This document shows, piece by piece, positions 56,010-64,000 of a stretch of 64,000 nt of DNA. Positions within the stretch are counted from its first letter, which is position 1, and every line of letters starts with the position of its first letter. Source of the stretch: Gammaproteobacteria bacterium (GTDB taxonomy: Bacteria; Pseudomonadota; Gammaproteobacteria; Burkholderiales; Sulfuricellaceae); NCBI GenBank assembly GCA_018824405.1, contig JAHJGO010000026.1:186001-250000 (forward strand), written 5' to 3'. Below the pieces are notes generated by a model. It searched no databases. It had not been told where the DNA came from and worked only from the letters and a program-made list of their open reading frames with translations. Made by a program: the position numbers and the translations under genes.

Positions 56010-56384
56010 TCAGAATCTTTCTACCGCGTAATAGCGTTTTTCCTCCGGCTCGAATGCCGCCACCAGCGCATCGAAAAGTTGATGTGCCTTGGCCCGGTTG
56101 TCACATTGCATATTGCAGACAAACACGTCCAGCGTGACGAAGCGTTTTTCCGGCCAGGTGTGAATGGAAACATGGGACTCGGCCAGAATTACCACCCCGG
56201 TGACGCCACCAGAGGCGCCAAACTGGTGAAAGCACTCTCCTACCGCAGTCAGGCCGGCGTTGCTGACCTGTTCCTGGCAGAAGTTGCGCAGGGTATTGAT
56301 TTCCCGCAGCAGTTGCTCTTCTCCGCCACAACCGTAAAGATTGCCCATCAAGTGCAGGCCGTCGATGCTATCAATTGGTTTCAT
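56010..56384 (-). CDS. speD: S-adenosylmethionine decarboxylase proenzyme (prokaryotic SpeH/SpeD type)
   Basis: The 124-aa proenzyme starts MKPIDSIDGLHLMGNLYGCG and has the self-cleavage/pyruvoyl site in ESHVSIHTWPEKRFVTLDVF. It makes decarboxylated AdoMet, the aminopropyl donor. The internal ATG is chosen because the conserved region begins there. It is divergent, with only 66 bp, from the SPFH gene that leads to a spermidine-synthase-like gene, so the two transcription units likely share a promoter region. Confidence 0.95.
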   Translation of the reverse strand: MKPIDSIDGLHLMGNLYGCGGEEQLLREINTLRNFCQEQVSNAGLTAVGECFHQFGASGGVTGVVILAESHVSIHTWPEKRFVTLDVFVCNMQCDNRAKAHQLFDALVAAFEPEEKRYYAVERF

Positions 56385-56450
56385 GATGGTTGGATTATAG
56401 CCGCCATTTATGGGTAGAATGAGCAAAAATCACAATGTGAGGAGCGCACC

Positions 56451-57452
56451 ATGGGCCTGTTCGATTTCGTCGCCAAGCAGTTTATTGATGTCATCCACTG
56501 GACCGAGCCTGAAGATGGCATCCTGGCTTACCGCTTTCCGATGCAGGATATGGAAATCCAGAACGGTGCCTCCCTCACGGTGCGCGAATCCCAGCTCGCC
56601 CTGTTTGTCGATGAAGGCAAGGTAGCGGATCTGTTCCAGCCCGGGCGCCATACCCTCACCACCCAGACCCTGCCGGTCCTGACTTACCTGAAGAACTGGG
56701 ACAAGTTCTTCGAGTCCCCCTTCAAGTCGGATGTGTACTTCTTCAGCACCCGCCTGCAACTCGACCGCAAATGGGGCACGCCCAACCCCATTACCATTCG
56801 CGACAAGGAGTTCGGCATCGTCCGGTTGCGCGCCTTCGGCATCTACTCCTATCGCATGACCGACCCGAAGAAGTTTTACACCGAGGTCAGCGGCACGCGC
56901 GAAGCCTATACCGTGGACGATCTCGACGGCCAGTTGCGCAACACCCTGATCGGCTCCATGACAGACATGTTCGCCGAATCCGGCGTGCCTTTTCTCGATA
57001 TGGCGGCCAATCAGGATGAATTCGGCGCACGCCTTAAGGAGAAAATGCTGCCGACTTTCGAGCGCTACGGCCTGGCGCTGGACAATCTGGTGGTGCAGAA
57101 CGTTTCACTGCCGGAGGAATTGCAGCACGTGCTGGATCAGCGCATTGGCATGAATATGGTGGGCGATCTCGGCAAATACACACAGTATCAGACGGCCAAT
57201 GCCATTCCCGTCGCAGCCGCCAACGAAGGCGGCGTGGCGGGCGCTGGCGTCGGTCTGGGGGCCGGCATCGCCATGGGCCAGGCCATGGCCGGTACCATGG
57301 CGCAAGCGGCAACACCTGCCGCTCCGGTCGCGCAGACACCCGAAGACATCCCTGCCCTGCTGGAAAAACTCCACGGGCTGGTGAGCAAAGGCATTCTCAG
57401 CCAGGAAGAGTTCGAAAGCAAGAAGGCTGAATTACTCAAGAAACTGGTTTGA
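56451..57452 (+). CDS. YdjI-type SPFH protein with C-terminal SHOCT domain
   Basis: The 333-aa protein (MGLFDFVAKQFIDVIHWTEP) has an SPFH domain of the YdjI type (about 25-250; VRESQLALFVDEGKVADLFQ, PGRHTLTTQTLPVLTYLKN), a Gly/Ala-rich linker (about 260-295) and a C-terminal SHOCT helix pair (IPALLEKLHGLVSKGILSQE). It has no membrane helix and probably binds the membrane surface. Such proteins often occur with zinc-ribbon or DUF4178-like partners. AGG precedes the ATG. DUF4178 follows beyond an inverted repeat. Confidence 0.93.
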   Translation: MGLFDFVAKQFIDVIHWTEPEDGILAYRFPMQDMEIQNGASLTVRESQLALFVDEGKVADLFQPGRHTLTTQTLPVLTYLKNWDKFFESPFKSDVYFFSTRLQLDRKWGTPNPITIRDKEFGIVRLRAFGIYSYRMTDPKKFYTEVSGTREAYTVDDLDGQLRNTLIGSMTDMFAESGVPFLDMAANQDEFGARLKEKMLPTFERYGLALDNLVVQNVSLPEELQHVLDQRIGMNMVGDLGKYTQYQTANAIPVAAANEGGVAGAGVGLGAGIAMGQAMAGTMAQAATPAAPVAQTPEDIPALLEKLHGLVSKGILSQEEFESKKAELLKKLV

Positions 57453-57460
57453 AAAAGCGA

Positions 57461-57564
57461 TTAACCACGGGGAACACGGGGTTAACACAAGCAATGCAAT
57501 ATGATATCAGTCCAATAATTATAGCCTTGGCCCTCCCCGTGCCCCCCGTGTTCCACGTGGTTAA
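57461..57564. repeat. Long inverted repeat between the SPFH and DUF4178 genes
   Basis: Two 21-base arms (57461-57481 and 57544-57564) are reverse complements with one mismatch; the core word is ACCACGGGGAACACGG. Such words are dispersed intergenic repeats in many bacteria. Here it lies between co-directional genes, so it may also attenuate or process the transcript. Confidence 0.8.
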
Positions 57565-57585
57565 AATGCCTTTGTTTTTTTATAC

Positions 57586-59499
57586 ATGAAAACCGCCAAC
57601 TGCCCCTCCTGCGGCGCGCCTGTCGAATTCCGTTCCACTGCCTCGATCCTGGCAGTGTGCGGCTATTGCAAAAGCACCCTGATCCGCCACGACCTGGAGC
57701 TGGAAAACCTGGGCCGGATGGCGGATCTGATGGAAGATGCATCACTGCTGCAACTCGGCGCGGAAGGCCGTTACAGGAATAGCCACTTTGCGCTGATCGG
57801 CCGCATCCAGCTGCGCTATCAGCAGGGCGTATGGAACGAATGGCACCTGCTGTTCGACAACCAGGAAAGCGGCTGGCTGTCCGAAACCAACGGCAATTAT
57901 GTTCTGACCTTCCCCTCTCCCGCACCTGAAAGCATTCCTGCTTTCGATGCGACTGAAGTAGGCCACTCGCTTCAACTGCACGGGCAGGATTTCCAGATCG
58001 TCAACAAGGAAACCTCCACCTGCATCGCCGGTGAAGGCGAGTTGCCGTTCAAGGTCGGTGCGGGTTATGAAGCGCCCGTCATCGATCTGTCCAACGAGCA
58101 GAATTTTGCCACTCTCGATTACAGCGAGACGCCGCCTCTGCTGTTTATCGGCGAGCAAATAGAGCTTGGTGCGCTGGCAATGACCGGGCTGCGCGAGCGC
58201 GAGGCTACGGTAGGCAAGGCACAAGTCAAATCCTTCAACTGCCCAAGTTGCGCCGCACCATTGCAGATTCGTGCCACCGGTACGGAAAGCGTTGCCTGCG
58301 GCAATTGCGGTTCGGTGGTGGATGCAGCCAATGAAAATCACCAGATACTGTCTCGCTTTCGCATCCAGAACACGTACACGCCCAAGCTTCCCCTTGGCAG
58401 CCAGGGGCATCTGCGCGGTGCGGATTATGACGTAGTGGGCTATCTGCGCCGCCAAGTAACGGTGGACAACGTCGATTATGCCTGGAGCGAATATCTGCTC
58501 TACAGCGAAAAGGAAGGTTTCCGCTGGCTCTCCGAATACGATGGACACTGGAACTTCATCAAGACCACCACGCGTACGCCCAAGATAAAGCGCGGCCTGC
58601 CCAAGCCCAAAGCCATTTTTCTCGGCACGGAATATCAGCATTTCCAGACCGCCACGGCCAAGGTCATTTATGTGATGGGTGAATTCACCTGGCGGGTGTC
58701 GGTCGGCGAGCAAGCAGTGGTGTCGGATTATGTCGCGCCGCCGCTGATGCTGAGCGAGGAAAGAACCGGGGGTGAGATCACCTGGTCCCTGGCCGAATAT
58801 ATCGAGCCGGAAGAAGTCGCGACTGCCTTCAAGCTGAAACAGGTTCTGCTCAGGCCGATAGGCGTCGCACCCAACCAGCCTTCGCCCCATCTGGGCAAGG
58901 TGTGGCCTTTCTGGAAAGCATTTGGCGCCTTTACCTTAAGTGCGCTGCTAATTCAGATCGTCTTCATGATCGCCTCCCAGAACAAGACGGTGTACCAGAG
59001 CAGCCTCGAATTCGAGCGCAACGGCGCGGCAAGTTCACTCACCACCGAGGTGTTTCCGGTCAGCGGCACAGGCAACCTGGTGGTGCGCAACCAGACCAGC
59101 CTGAGCAATGACTGGCTCTACCTGGACATGGAACTGATCGAGCGCAATAGCGGGCGCAGTTATGCTTTCGGGCGTGACATCAGCTACTACTTTGGAAGAG
59201 ATGGCGGAGAGTCCTGGTCCGAAGGCAATTCGCGTGACGAAGTCGTGCTGTCCGAAGTGCCGGCGGGAGAATATTTTCTGCAGATCCATGCGGAAACACC
59301 CGCCGGTGGCGGAGAACGGATTTCAGACCGACTGATGGTGGTGCGGGACGTGCCACAATGGAGCAATTTCTTCATCACTCTGCTGGGGCTGACCATTTTC
59401 CCGCTGCTGAAGTGGTGGAGAAGTCATTCTTTCGAGAGCCGGCGCTGGGCGGAAAGCGATTATGCGTCTTCATCTGACGATGATTCCGACGATGACTGA
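57586..59499 (+). CDS. DUF4178 protein with two zinc ribbons and C-terminal membrane segments
   Basis: The 637-aa protein has an N-terminal zinc ribbon (CPSCGAP ... CGYCKS), a first DUF4178 domain (about 45-200), a second zinc ribbon (CPSCAAP ... CGNCGS, about 215-250) and a second DUF4178 domain (about 255-425). A membrane helix (FTLSALLIQIVFMIASQ, about 446-462), an extracytoplasmic beta domain (about 470-590) and a second helix (FFITLLGLTIFPLLKW) follow. The tail is Asp/Ser-rich. DUF4178 function is unknown; the genes around it handle polyamine-type chemistry and SPFH assembly. Confidence 0.9.
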   Translation: MKTANCPSCGAPVEFRSTASILAVCGYCKSTLIRHDLELENLGRMADLMEDASLLQLGAEGRYRNSHFALIGRIQLRYQQGVWNEWHLLFDNQESGWLSETNGNYVLTFPSPAPESIPAFDATEVGHSLQLHGQDFQIVNKETSTCIAGEGELPFKVGAGYEAPVIDLSNEQNFATLDYSETPPLLFIGEQIELGALAMTGLREREATVGKAQVKSFNCPSCAAPLQIRATGTESVACGNCGSVVDAANENHQILSRFRIQNTYTPKLPLGSQGHLRGADYDVVGYLRRQVTVDNVDYAWSEYLLYSEKEGFRWLSEYDGHWNFIKTTTRTPKIKRGLPKPKAIFLGTEYQHFQTATAKVIYVMGEFTWRVSVGEQAVVSDYVAPPLMLSEERTGGEITWSLAEYIEPEEVATAFKLKQVLLRPIGVAPNQPSPHLGKVWPFWKAFGAFTLSALLIQIVFMIASQNKTVYQSSLEFERNGAASSLTTEVFPVSGTGNLVVRNQTSLSNDWLYLDMELIERNSGRSYAFGRDISYYFGRDGGESWSEGNSRDEVVLSEVPAGEYFLQIHAETPAGGGERISDRLMVVRDVPQWSNFFITLLGLTIFPLLKWWRSHSFESRRWAESDYASSSDDDSDDD

Positions 59500-59576
59500 G
59501 AGACTTTTAACCCCCTTCCCGTGACAAAGGGAGGCAGGAAAGAGTTGGCCGACAGCTAACAAACGAGATTAAGTAT

Positions 59577-59714
59577 ATGTTCAAGTCCTATGTTGCAGCA
59601 GGTGTTTTTGCACTCGGTCTGTTCAGCTATGCCCAGTATCATGGCTGGAGTGTGTGGAGCGTCAGCGAAAGCAAACCCCAGCTAGGCGTGGCCCGTAGCG
59701 CCTATCACAAATAA
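59577..59714 (+). CDS. Small membrane protein (45 aa) between the DUF4178 and DUF350 genes
   Basis: A 45-codon frame begins MFKSYVAAGVFALGLFSYAQ and continues YHGWSVWSVSESKPQLGVA, ending RSAYHK. It has one hydrophobic helix and a short extracytoplasmic tail. It lies in line with its neighbours (DUF350 starts 17 bp after its stop). It has no strong ribosome site but an unbroken hydrophobic start. Conservation in related loci would confirm it. Confidence 0.6.
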   Translation: MFKSYVAAGVFALGLFSYAQYHGWSVWSVSESKPQLGVARSAYHK

Positions 59715-59731
59715 TTAATAAGGAGCTTCTC

Positions 59732-59947
59732 ATGGAAATCTTCAATACCTCATATCTGATCAATTCGCTGGTGTACTCGCTCCTCGGCGTGATTGTGTTC
59801 TGGGTGAGCTTCATCGTCATCGACAAGTTCACGCCCTACAATCTGTGGAAGGAAATCGTCGAGGAGAAGAACATGTCGCTGGCCATCGTGGTTGCCTCCA
59901 TGTGCCTGGGGATTGCGCTGATCGTCGCTTCGGCGATACATGGCTGA
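59732..59947 (+). CDS. DUF350 family small membrane protein (YjfL-like)
   Basis: The 71-aa protein has two transmembrane helices (LINSLVYSLLGVIVFWVSFI, LAIVVASMCLGIALIVASAI) joined by VIDKFTPYNLWKEIVEEKNM, the pattern of a single DUF350 unit; the E. coli relative YjfL has two. DUF350 genes are known from loci with PspA/YjfI and glutathionylspermidine-synthase-like YjfC. AAGGAG precedes the ATG. Confidence 0.92.
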   Translation: MEIFNTSYLINSLVYSLLGVIVFWVSFIVIDKFTPYNLWKEIVEEKNMSLAIVVASMCLGIALIVASAIHG

Positions 59948-59983
59948 AGTTTCATGCGTTTCTGACAGGGCGAGAAGACGTAA

Positions 59984-61483
59984 ATGAGCGTCGCCCTGCT
60001 GATTTCCGTTTTTGTCGTCGCGTCTTGCGGGCTGGCCTACGAACTGGTTGCCGGGGCGCTGTCGAGCTACCTGCTGGGCGATTCCGTCACCCAGTTTTCC
60101 ACCATCATTGGCACTTACCTTTTTGCCATGGGGATCGGCTCCTATCTTTCCCGTTTTGTCGTCAAGGGGCTGGTCGCGCGCTTTATCCAGGTGGAGTTGC
60201 TGGTCGGACTGGTGGGCGGTTTCTCCGCCGTTCTGCTGTTCATGGTTTTTGCCTGGGTCGGCGGGCCGTTCAAACTGGTGCTGTATAGCCTGGTGCTCCT
60301 GACCGGCACACTGGTAGGGCTGGAGATCCCGCTGGTGATGCGCATTCTCAGGCAGCACTACGGCCTCAAGGACCTGGTATCCCAGGTGCTGACTTTCGAC
60401 TACCTCGGCGCGCTGGCCGTATCCATGGCCTTCCCCCTGTTGCTGGCGCCGCATCTGGGGCTGATCCGCACCAGCCTGCTGTTCGGACTGATGAATGCGC
60501 TGGTGGCGGCATGGGCGATCTGGCTGTTCCGCAACCAGCTTGCGGGGATAAAAGCCCTGGCCGCGCAGTGTTTCCTGGTGACTGCCCTGCTGTTCAGCGG
60601 CATGCTGGGCGCCGAACGCCTGACCAGCCTGGCAGAGGAAAACCTTTATGCCGACGAGATCATCTACACCGAAACCACGCCCTACCAGCGCATCGTCCTG
60701 ACCCGCTGGAAAGACGATATCCGCCTGTTCCTCAACGGCAACCTGCAATTCTCCTCGCGTGACGAATACCGCTACCATGAAGCGCTGGTCCACCCTGCCC
60801 TGCAGGCCATCAAGCAACCGCGCCGGGCGCTGGTGCTGGGCGGCGGCGACGGCCTGGCCATACGCGAAATCCTCAAATATCCGGAGATCGAGCACATCAC
60901 CCTGGTCGATCTCGATCCCCACATGACGGATCTGTTCAAACGCCTGCCCATGCTGCGCGCACTGAATCAGGATGCGCTGCTCTCTCCCAAAGTCAGCATC
61001 GTCAATGCCGATGGTTTTCAGTGGCTGGACAAGAGCAATGATTTCTACGATTTCATCGTGGTGGATTTTCCCGACCCGACCAATTTCATGCTGGGCAAGC
61101 TTTACACCAATACCTTCTATCGCCTGCTGGAAAAACACCTGTCGCAGCACGGCCTGGCAGTTATCCAGGCCACTTCCCCGCTTTACGCCCGTAAATCGTT
61201 CTGGTGCATAAACCAGACGCTGCAGAGCGTGGGCCTCAAGACAGCGCCCTACCACGCGCTGGTACCCTCCTTCGGCGAATGGGGTTACATCATCGCCGGT
61301 CACCGTCCCTATACCCCGCCCGAAAGCTACAATTCCGATTTGCGCTTCGTCAATGCCAGCCTGAACCCGGTACTTTTCCAGTTCCCTCCCGACATGGCCC
61401 CCGTGGAGACCGAGATCAACCGGCTCAACAATCAGGTGCTGGTGCACTACTACGAGTCCGAGTGGAAACATCAGGCACCGTGA
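59984..61483 (+). CDS. speE: Membrane-embedded polyamine aminopropyltransferase (spermidine synthase-like)
   Basis: The 499-aa protein has about seven N-terminal membrane helices (1-215) and a C-terminal spermidine-synthase domain (about 225-480) with the AdoMet-type motif LVLGGGDGLAIREIL, LVDLDPHMTDL, VVDFPDPTNFMLGKLY and Tyr/Asp residues typical of decarboxylated-AdoMet binding. It would move an aminopropyl group to an acceptor at the membrane. Whether the acceptor is putrescine, another amine, or something on a lipid or protein is open. The AdoMet decarboxylase gene lies nearby. Confidence 0.93.
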   Translation: MSVALLISVFVVASCGLAYELVAGALSSYLLGDSVTQFSTIIGTYLFAMGIGSYLSRFVVKGLVARFIQVELLVGLVGGFSAVLLFMVFAWVGGPFKLVLYSLVLLTGTLVGLEIPLVMRILRQHYGLKDLVSQVLTFDYLGALAVSMAFPLLLAPHLGLIRTSLLFGLMNALVAAWAIWLFRNQLAGIKALAAQCFLVTALLFSGMLGAERLTSLAEENLYADEIIYTETTPYQRIVLTRWKDDIRLFLNGNLQFSSRDEYRYHEALVHPALQAIKQPRRALVLGGGDGLAIREILKYPEIEHITLVDLDPHMTDLFKRLPMLRALNQDALLSPKVSIVNADGFQWLDKSNDFYDFIVVDFPDPTNFMLGKLYTNTFYRLLEKHLSQHGLAVIQATSPLYARKSFWCINQTLQSVGLKTAPYHALVPSFGEWGYIIAGHRPYTPPESYNSDLRFVNASLNPVLFQFPPDMAPVETEINRLNNQVLVHYYESEWKHQAP

Positions 61484-61490
61484 AGAACGC

Positions 61491-63113
61491 ATGAACCGCC
61501 GCGATTTCCTGCTCTCCCTTGCTGCCACCTCCTGTATTCCCGGTTGCCAGCCCCAAACCAGTGCCCGCCTGCCGAATGGTGAAATGCTGGGTCCATCCAT
61601 GGAACGCGGCCATCTCCTGCGCGGACGCGACTTCCCTGCCCCTTCCGAAACCCGTAAAACGGGCGTGGCGATTGTCGGGGGCGGCATTGCCGGACTTTCG
61701 GCGGCATGGAAGCTGAACAAATCCGGTTTCGGCGATTTCCATCTGCTCGAACTGGAATATGTGGTCGGCGGTAATTCACGTTCAGGAAAAAATGCCGTTT
61801 CCGCCTACCCCTGGGGCGCACATTACCTTCCCTTGCCGGGGGTGGAAGCACGCGAAACCCGTGAGTTATTGTCTGACCTGGGCGTGTTGCAGGGCGACCC
61901 CTACGCTGAAACGCCCAGCTACGACGAGCGATATCTGTGCTTTGCCCCGCAGGAAAGGCTTTACCGGAACGGTTTATGGCAGGAAGGCATACTGCCGCAA
62001 ATCGGCGCCACCAAGACCGACCTGGAGCAGTACCGGCGTTTTTTTGACCTGCTGGAGCAGTTCCGCCAGCGCCGAGGCGCTTCCGGATCGCGCGCATTCG
62101 CCATCCCGGCGGCACGCTCGGCACGCGACGCAGATCTGATGGCGCTGGACGGCATCTCGATGCGCCAGTTTCTGCTTCAGCACAAGCTCGATTCTTCCCC
62201 GCTGCACTGGTATGTGAACTATGGCTGCCGCGACGATTACGGCAGCGATTATGCAATCGTCTCCGCCTGGGCCGGGCTGCATTATTTCGCCAGCCGCAAC
62301 GGGCTTGCAGAAAATGCGGAAAGCGATCAGGTGCTGACCTGGCCGGAAGGCAATGACTGGCTGGTGAAGCAGATGCAGAAAGGCTTCAGCGAGCGTATCG
62401 TGAGTGGCGCGCTGGTTCATCGCATGGAAGAGACGAAAAGCCACGTGGAACTGGATATTTTCCTTCATCAGGAAAACCGCAGCGTGCGCTGGCAAGCCGA
62501 TCAGGTCATTTTCGCCGCGCCCATGTTCGTCCTGCCGCACATGTTTGAAGGGCTGGATGAAAGCTTGAAACAGGCCTGCCAGCAGATTCGATACGCCCCG
62601 TGGCTGGTGGCCAACCTGACCCTGAACAGCCTGCCGAACCCCGGCCACGGCGCCCCGCTCTCCTGGGATAACGTGCTGTATGACAGCCCGGCGCTTGGCT
62701 ACATCAATGCCACTCACCAGAGCCTACGCACTCATGAAGGGCCGACCGTGCTGACCTATTACCGGGCACTGAGCGGCGAGCCGGATAAAAATGCGCGTCA
62801 GCGTTTGTTCGATACGCCTCGCCAGCAATGGGCCGATAGCATCCTGCAAGACTTGTCGCGCCCACACCCCGACATTCGCAGCAAGGTCACGCAACTCGAC
62901 CTCTTCCGATGGGGGCATGCCATGTCCATGCCGATGCCGGGTTGGATATGGAGCGCCGCGCGCGAGCGCCTTACCGTGCCGCATGGAAGACTGCATCTCG
63001 CCCATTCCGACCTGAGCGGATTTTCGATTTTCGAGGAAGCGAACTACTGGGGAGTGAAAGCAGCCAGTAACGTGTTGTGGCGATTGGGCTTCATACCGTG
63101 GAAGTCATTGTAA
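61491..63113 (+). CDS. Secreted FAD-dependent oxidoreductase (flavin amine oxidase-like) with Tat/lipoprotein-type signal
   Basis: The 540-aa protein begins MNRRDFLLSLAATSCIPGCQ, a twin-Arg followed by a hydrophobic stretch and a Cys that fits a lipobox (IPGC). A Rossmann FAD motif (VAIVGGGIAGLSAAWKLNKS, about 58-77) and a C-terminal FAD contact region (LHLAHSDLSGFSIFEEANYW) follow. It probably acts in the periplasm as a Tat-exported lipoprotein and may oxidise an amine made by the upstream enzyme (inference). It starts 7 bp after the aminopropyltransferase. Confidence 0.9.
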   Translation: MNRRDFLLSLAATSCIPGCQPQTSARLPNGEMLGPSMERGHLLRGRDFPAPSETRKTGVAIVGGGIAGLSAAWKLNKSGFGDFHLLELEYVVGGNSRSGKNAVSAYPWGAHYLPLPGVEARETRELLSDLGVLQGDPYAETPSYDERYLCFAPQERLYRNGLWQEGILPQIGATKTDLEQYRRFFDLLEQFRQRRGASGSRAFAIPAARSARDADLMALDGISMRQFLLQHKLDSSPLHWYVNYGCRDDYGSDYAIVSAWAGLHYFASRNGLAENAESDQVLTWPEGNDWLVKQMQKGFSERIVSGALVHRMEETKSHVELDIFLHQENRSVRWQADQVIFAAPMFVLPHMFEGLDESLKQACQQIRYAPWLVANLTLNSLPNPGHGAPLSWDNVLYDSPALGYINATHQSLRTHEGPTVLTYYRALSGEPDKNARQRLFDTPRQQWADSILQDLSRPHPDIRSKVTQLDLFRWGHAMSMPMPGWIWSAARERLTVPHGRLHLAHSDLSGFSIFEEANYWGVKAASNVLWRLGFIPWKSL

Positions 63114-63168
63114 GGCCTGATTCCGGACACTATACTGTTCCGAATCTACCCCAAAACGGCATTAAGAA

Positions 63169-64000
63169 ATGACCAGGAAAACCGGCTGGACTCAGCATGA
63201 TCTGGATGGGTCGAATATCGCCATGGCCGTTCTTGACTCTGATGGAAATATTGATCTCATCAACCAGTCCTGTTGCGATCTCGTCAATACCAGTCGCCGG
63301 AGTCTGAGCGGCAAGAACTGGTTCGACCTCTATCTCCCGGCTGGAAAGCGGGAAGCCGCCGCGCAAGCCTTTCAGCGTGTCATGACCGGCGAGGAAGCCT
63401 TGATCCCTCTGTTCGAGCATCCGGTCGTCGCCGATACGGCCGCACGGCACAAGGTTTCCTGGCAAATCTCTTTCCTTCGCGACCGGGAGGGCAATATCAG
63501 CAGCGCGTTATGCGTCGGCTCCGACGTCACCGAGCAGAAACGCAACGAGGAAGCGCTGCGCATTGAGGGTGAAGAGCAGAGCGCCCTCAATACGATTCTG
63601 CGTATCAGCCTGGAAGACATCTCACTGCAGCAGCAATTCGAGCGCGTGCTGGACATCATCCTGGCGCTATCCTGGCTCCCGGTGGAGCCCAAGGGCGGTA
63701 TATTTCTAGTGGAGGGCAATGAGGAGGTGCTGACTCTCAAGGCCCAGCGCGGGCTTGATCCAGCCCTGCTCAACCTGTGCGCGCGCGTACCCTTTGGACA
63801 TTGCCTGTGCGGGCGCGCCGCCGCCAGCCGGGAAATCGAATATGCCGCCTGCCTAGATCCGCGGCACGAGATCAGTTTTCCCGGCATGAAACCGCATGGT
63901 CACTATAACGTCCCCATACTCTCCCGCCAAGCTGTGCTCGGGGTCTTGGTGCTGTACCTGAAGCACGGACATGCCCGGGATGACCGCGAAGTGGAATTTC
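63169..64000 (+). CDS. PAS-GAF sensor protein, 3' end outside window
   Basis: An ATG-started frame (MTRKTGWTQHDLDGSNIAMA) runs open to the right window edge (277 codons). It has a PAS domain (about 12-125; AVLDSDGNIDLINQSCCDLV, CVGSDVTEQKRNEE) and a GAF domain beginning about residue 140 (ILRISLEDISLQQQFERVLD, GGIFLVEGNEEVLTLKAQRG, FGHCLCGRAAAS). The missing C-terminus probably carries a histidine kinase or GGDEF output domain; this cannot be told. Confidence 0.85.
   Translation, partial: MTRKTGWTQHDLDGSNIAMAVLDSDGNIDLINQSCCDLVNTSRRSLSGKNWFDLYLPAGKREAAAQAFQRVMTGEEALIPLFEHPVVADTAARHKVSWQISFLRDREGNISSALCVGSDVTEQKRNEEALRIEGEEQSALNTILRISLEDISLQQQFERVLDIILALSWLPVEPKGGIFLVEGNEEVLTLKAQRGLDPALLNLCARVPFGHCLCGRAAASREIEYAACLDPRHEISFPGMKPHGHYNVPILSRQAVLGVLVLYLKHGHARDDREVEF

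Overview
The window looks like chromosomal DNA of a Betaproteobacterium, probably Nitrosomonadales or a relative such as the Sulfuricellaceae/Gallionellaceae. This is inferred from the smc-zipA-ligA order, the many c-di-GMP proteins (including a PilZ-DUF1631-GGDEF-EAL protein), DbpA, DUF2058 and DUF2802 proteins, and a moderately high GC content. The taxonomic call rests on gene content and style, not on a marker gene. No rRNA, tRNA, CRISPR array, prophage or intact insertion sequence is visible. Genes are dense and mostly housekeeping or regulatory.

Layout. 1-2262: 3' part of a large HAMP-PAS-GGDEF-EAL-REC protein. 2421-5278 (minus): orphan NAGGN-type amidotransferase with a small partner, then a DUF4160/DUF2442 pair. 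5476-7510 (minus): lysine-pathway genes dapD and dapC, divergent from a DMT exporter and a VOC protein. 8944-9972 (minus): a divergent ClpX-like ATPase. 10119-20586: an AEC transporter, then a c-di-GMP block (EAL/HDOD, PAS-GGDEF, atypical PilZ, PilZ-DUF1631-GGDEF-EAL) that also carries a plant-type D-ribulokinase and queF. 20637-30115 (plus): smc, zipA, ligA, galU, DUF2802, a FliK-like protein and a FlhB-C-terminal-like protein. 30176-33554 (minus): glnD and map. 33797-40242 (plus): a tightly coupled operon of MscS-like channel, MgtE_N/CBS protein, MgtE, PqiA, PqiA, PqiB and PqiC. 40368-46320: DUF2058, dbpA, YgjP-like protease, MYG1, small proteins and DjlA-like. 46465-52524: SLC13 transporter, umuDC-like mutasome, Na/Pi cotransporter. 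52891-63113: NfeD, slipin and Usp, then AdoMet decarboxylase, a YdjI-type SPFH protein, a DUF4178 protein, a 45-aa membrane peptide, DUF350, a membrane aminopropyltransferase and a secreted FAD oxidoreductase. 63169 to the end: start of a PAS-GAF sensor.

The most interesting region is 56010-63113. A soluble AdoMet decarboxylase, a membrane-anchored spermidine-synthase-like enzyme and a flavin amine-oxidase-like lipoprotein are interleaved with SPFH, DUF4178 and DUF350 membrane proteins. This suggests a membrane-associated system that makes or modifies an aminopropylated compound, next to an NfeD/slipin membrane-quality module. Second is the seven-gene mechanosensitive/Mg2+/MCE lipid-transport operon, in which pqiB may start with a non-canonical AUA codon. 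Several perfect palindromes are placed like operators or leader hairpins (dapC/EamA, umuD, Na/Pi transporter, SLC13 leader), and a dispersed hairpin repeat sits at two convergent gene junctions.
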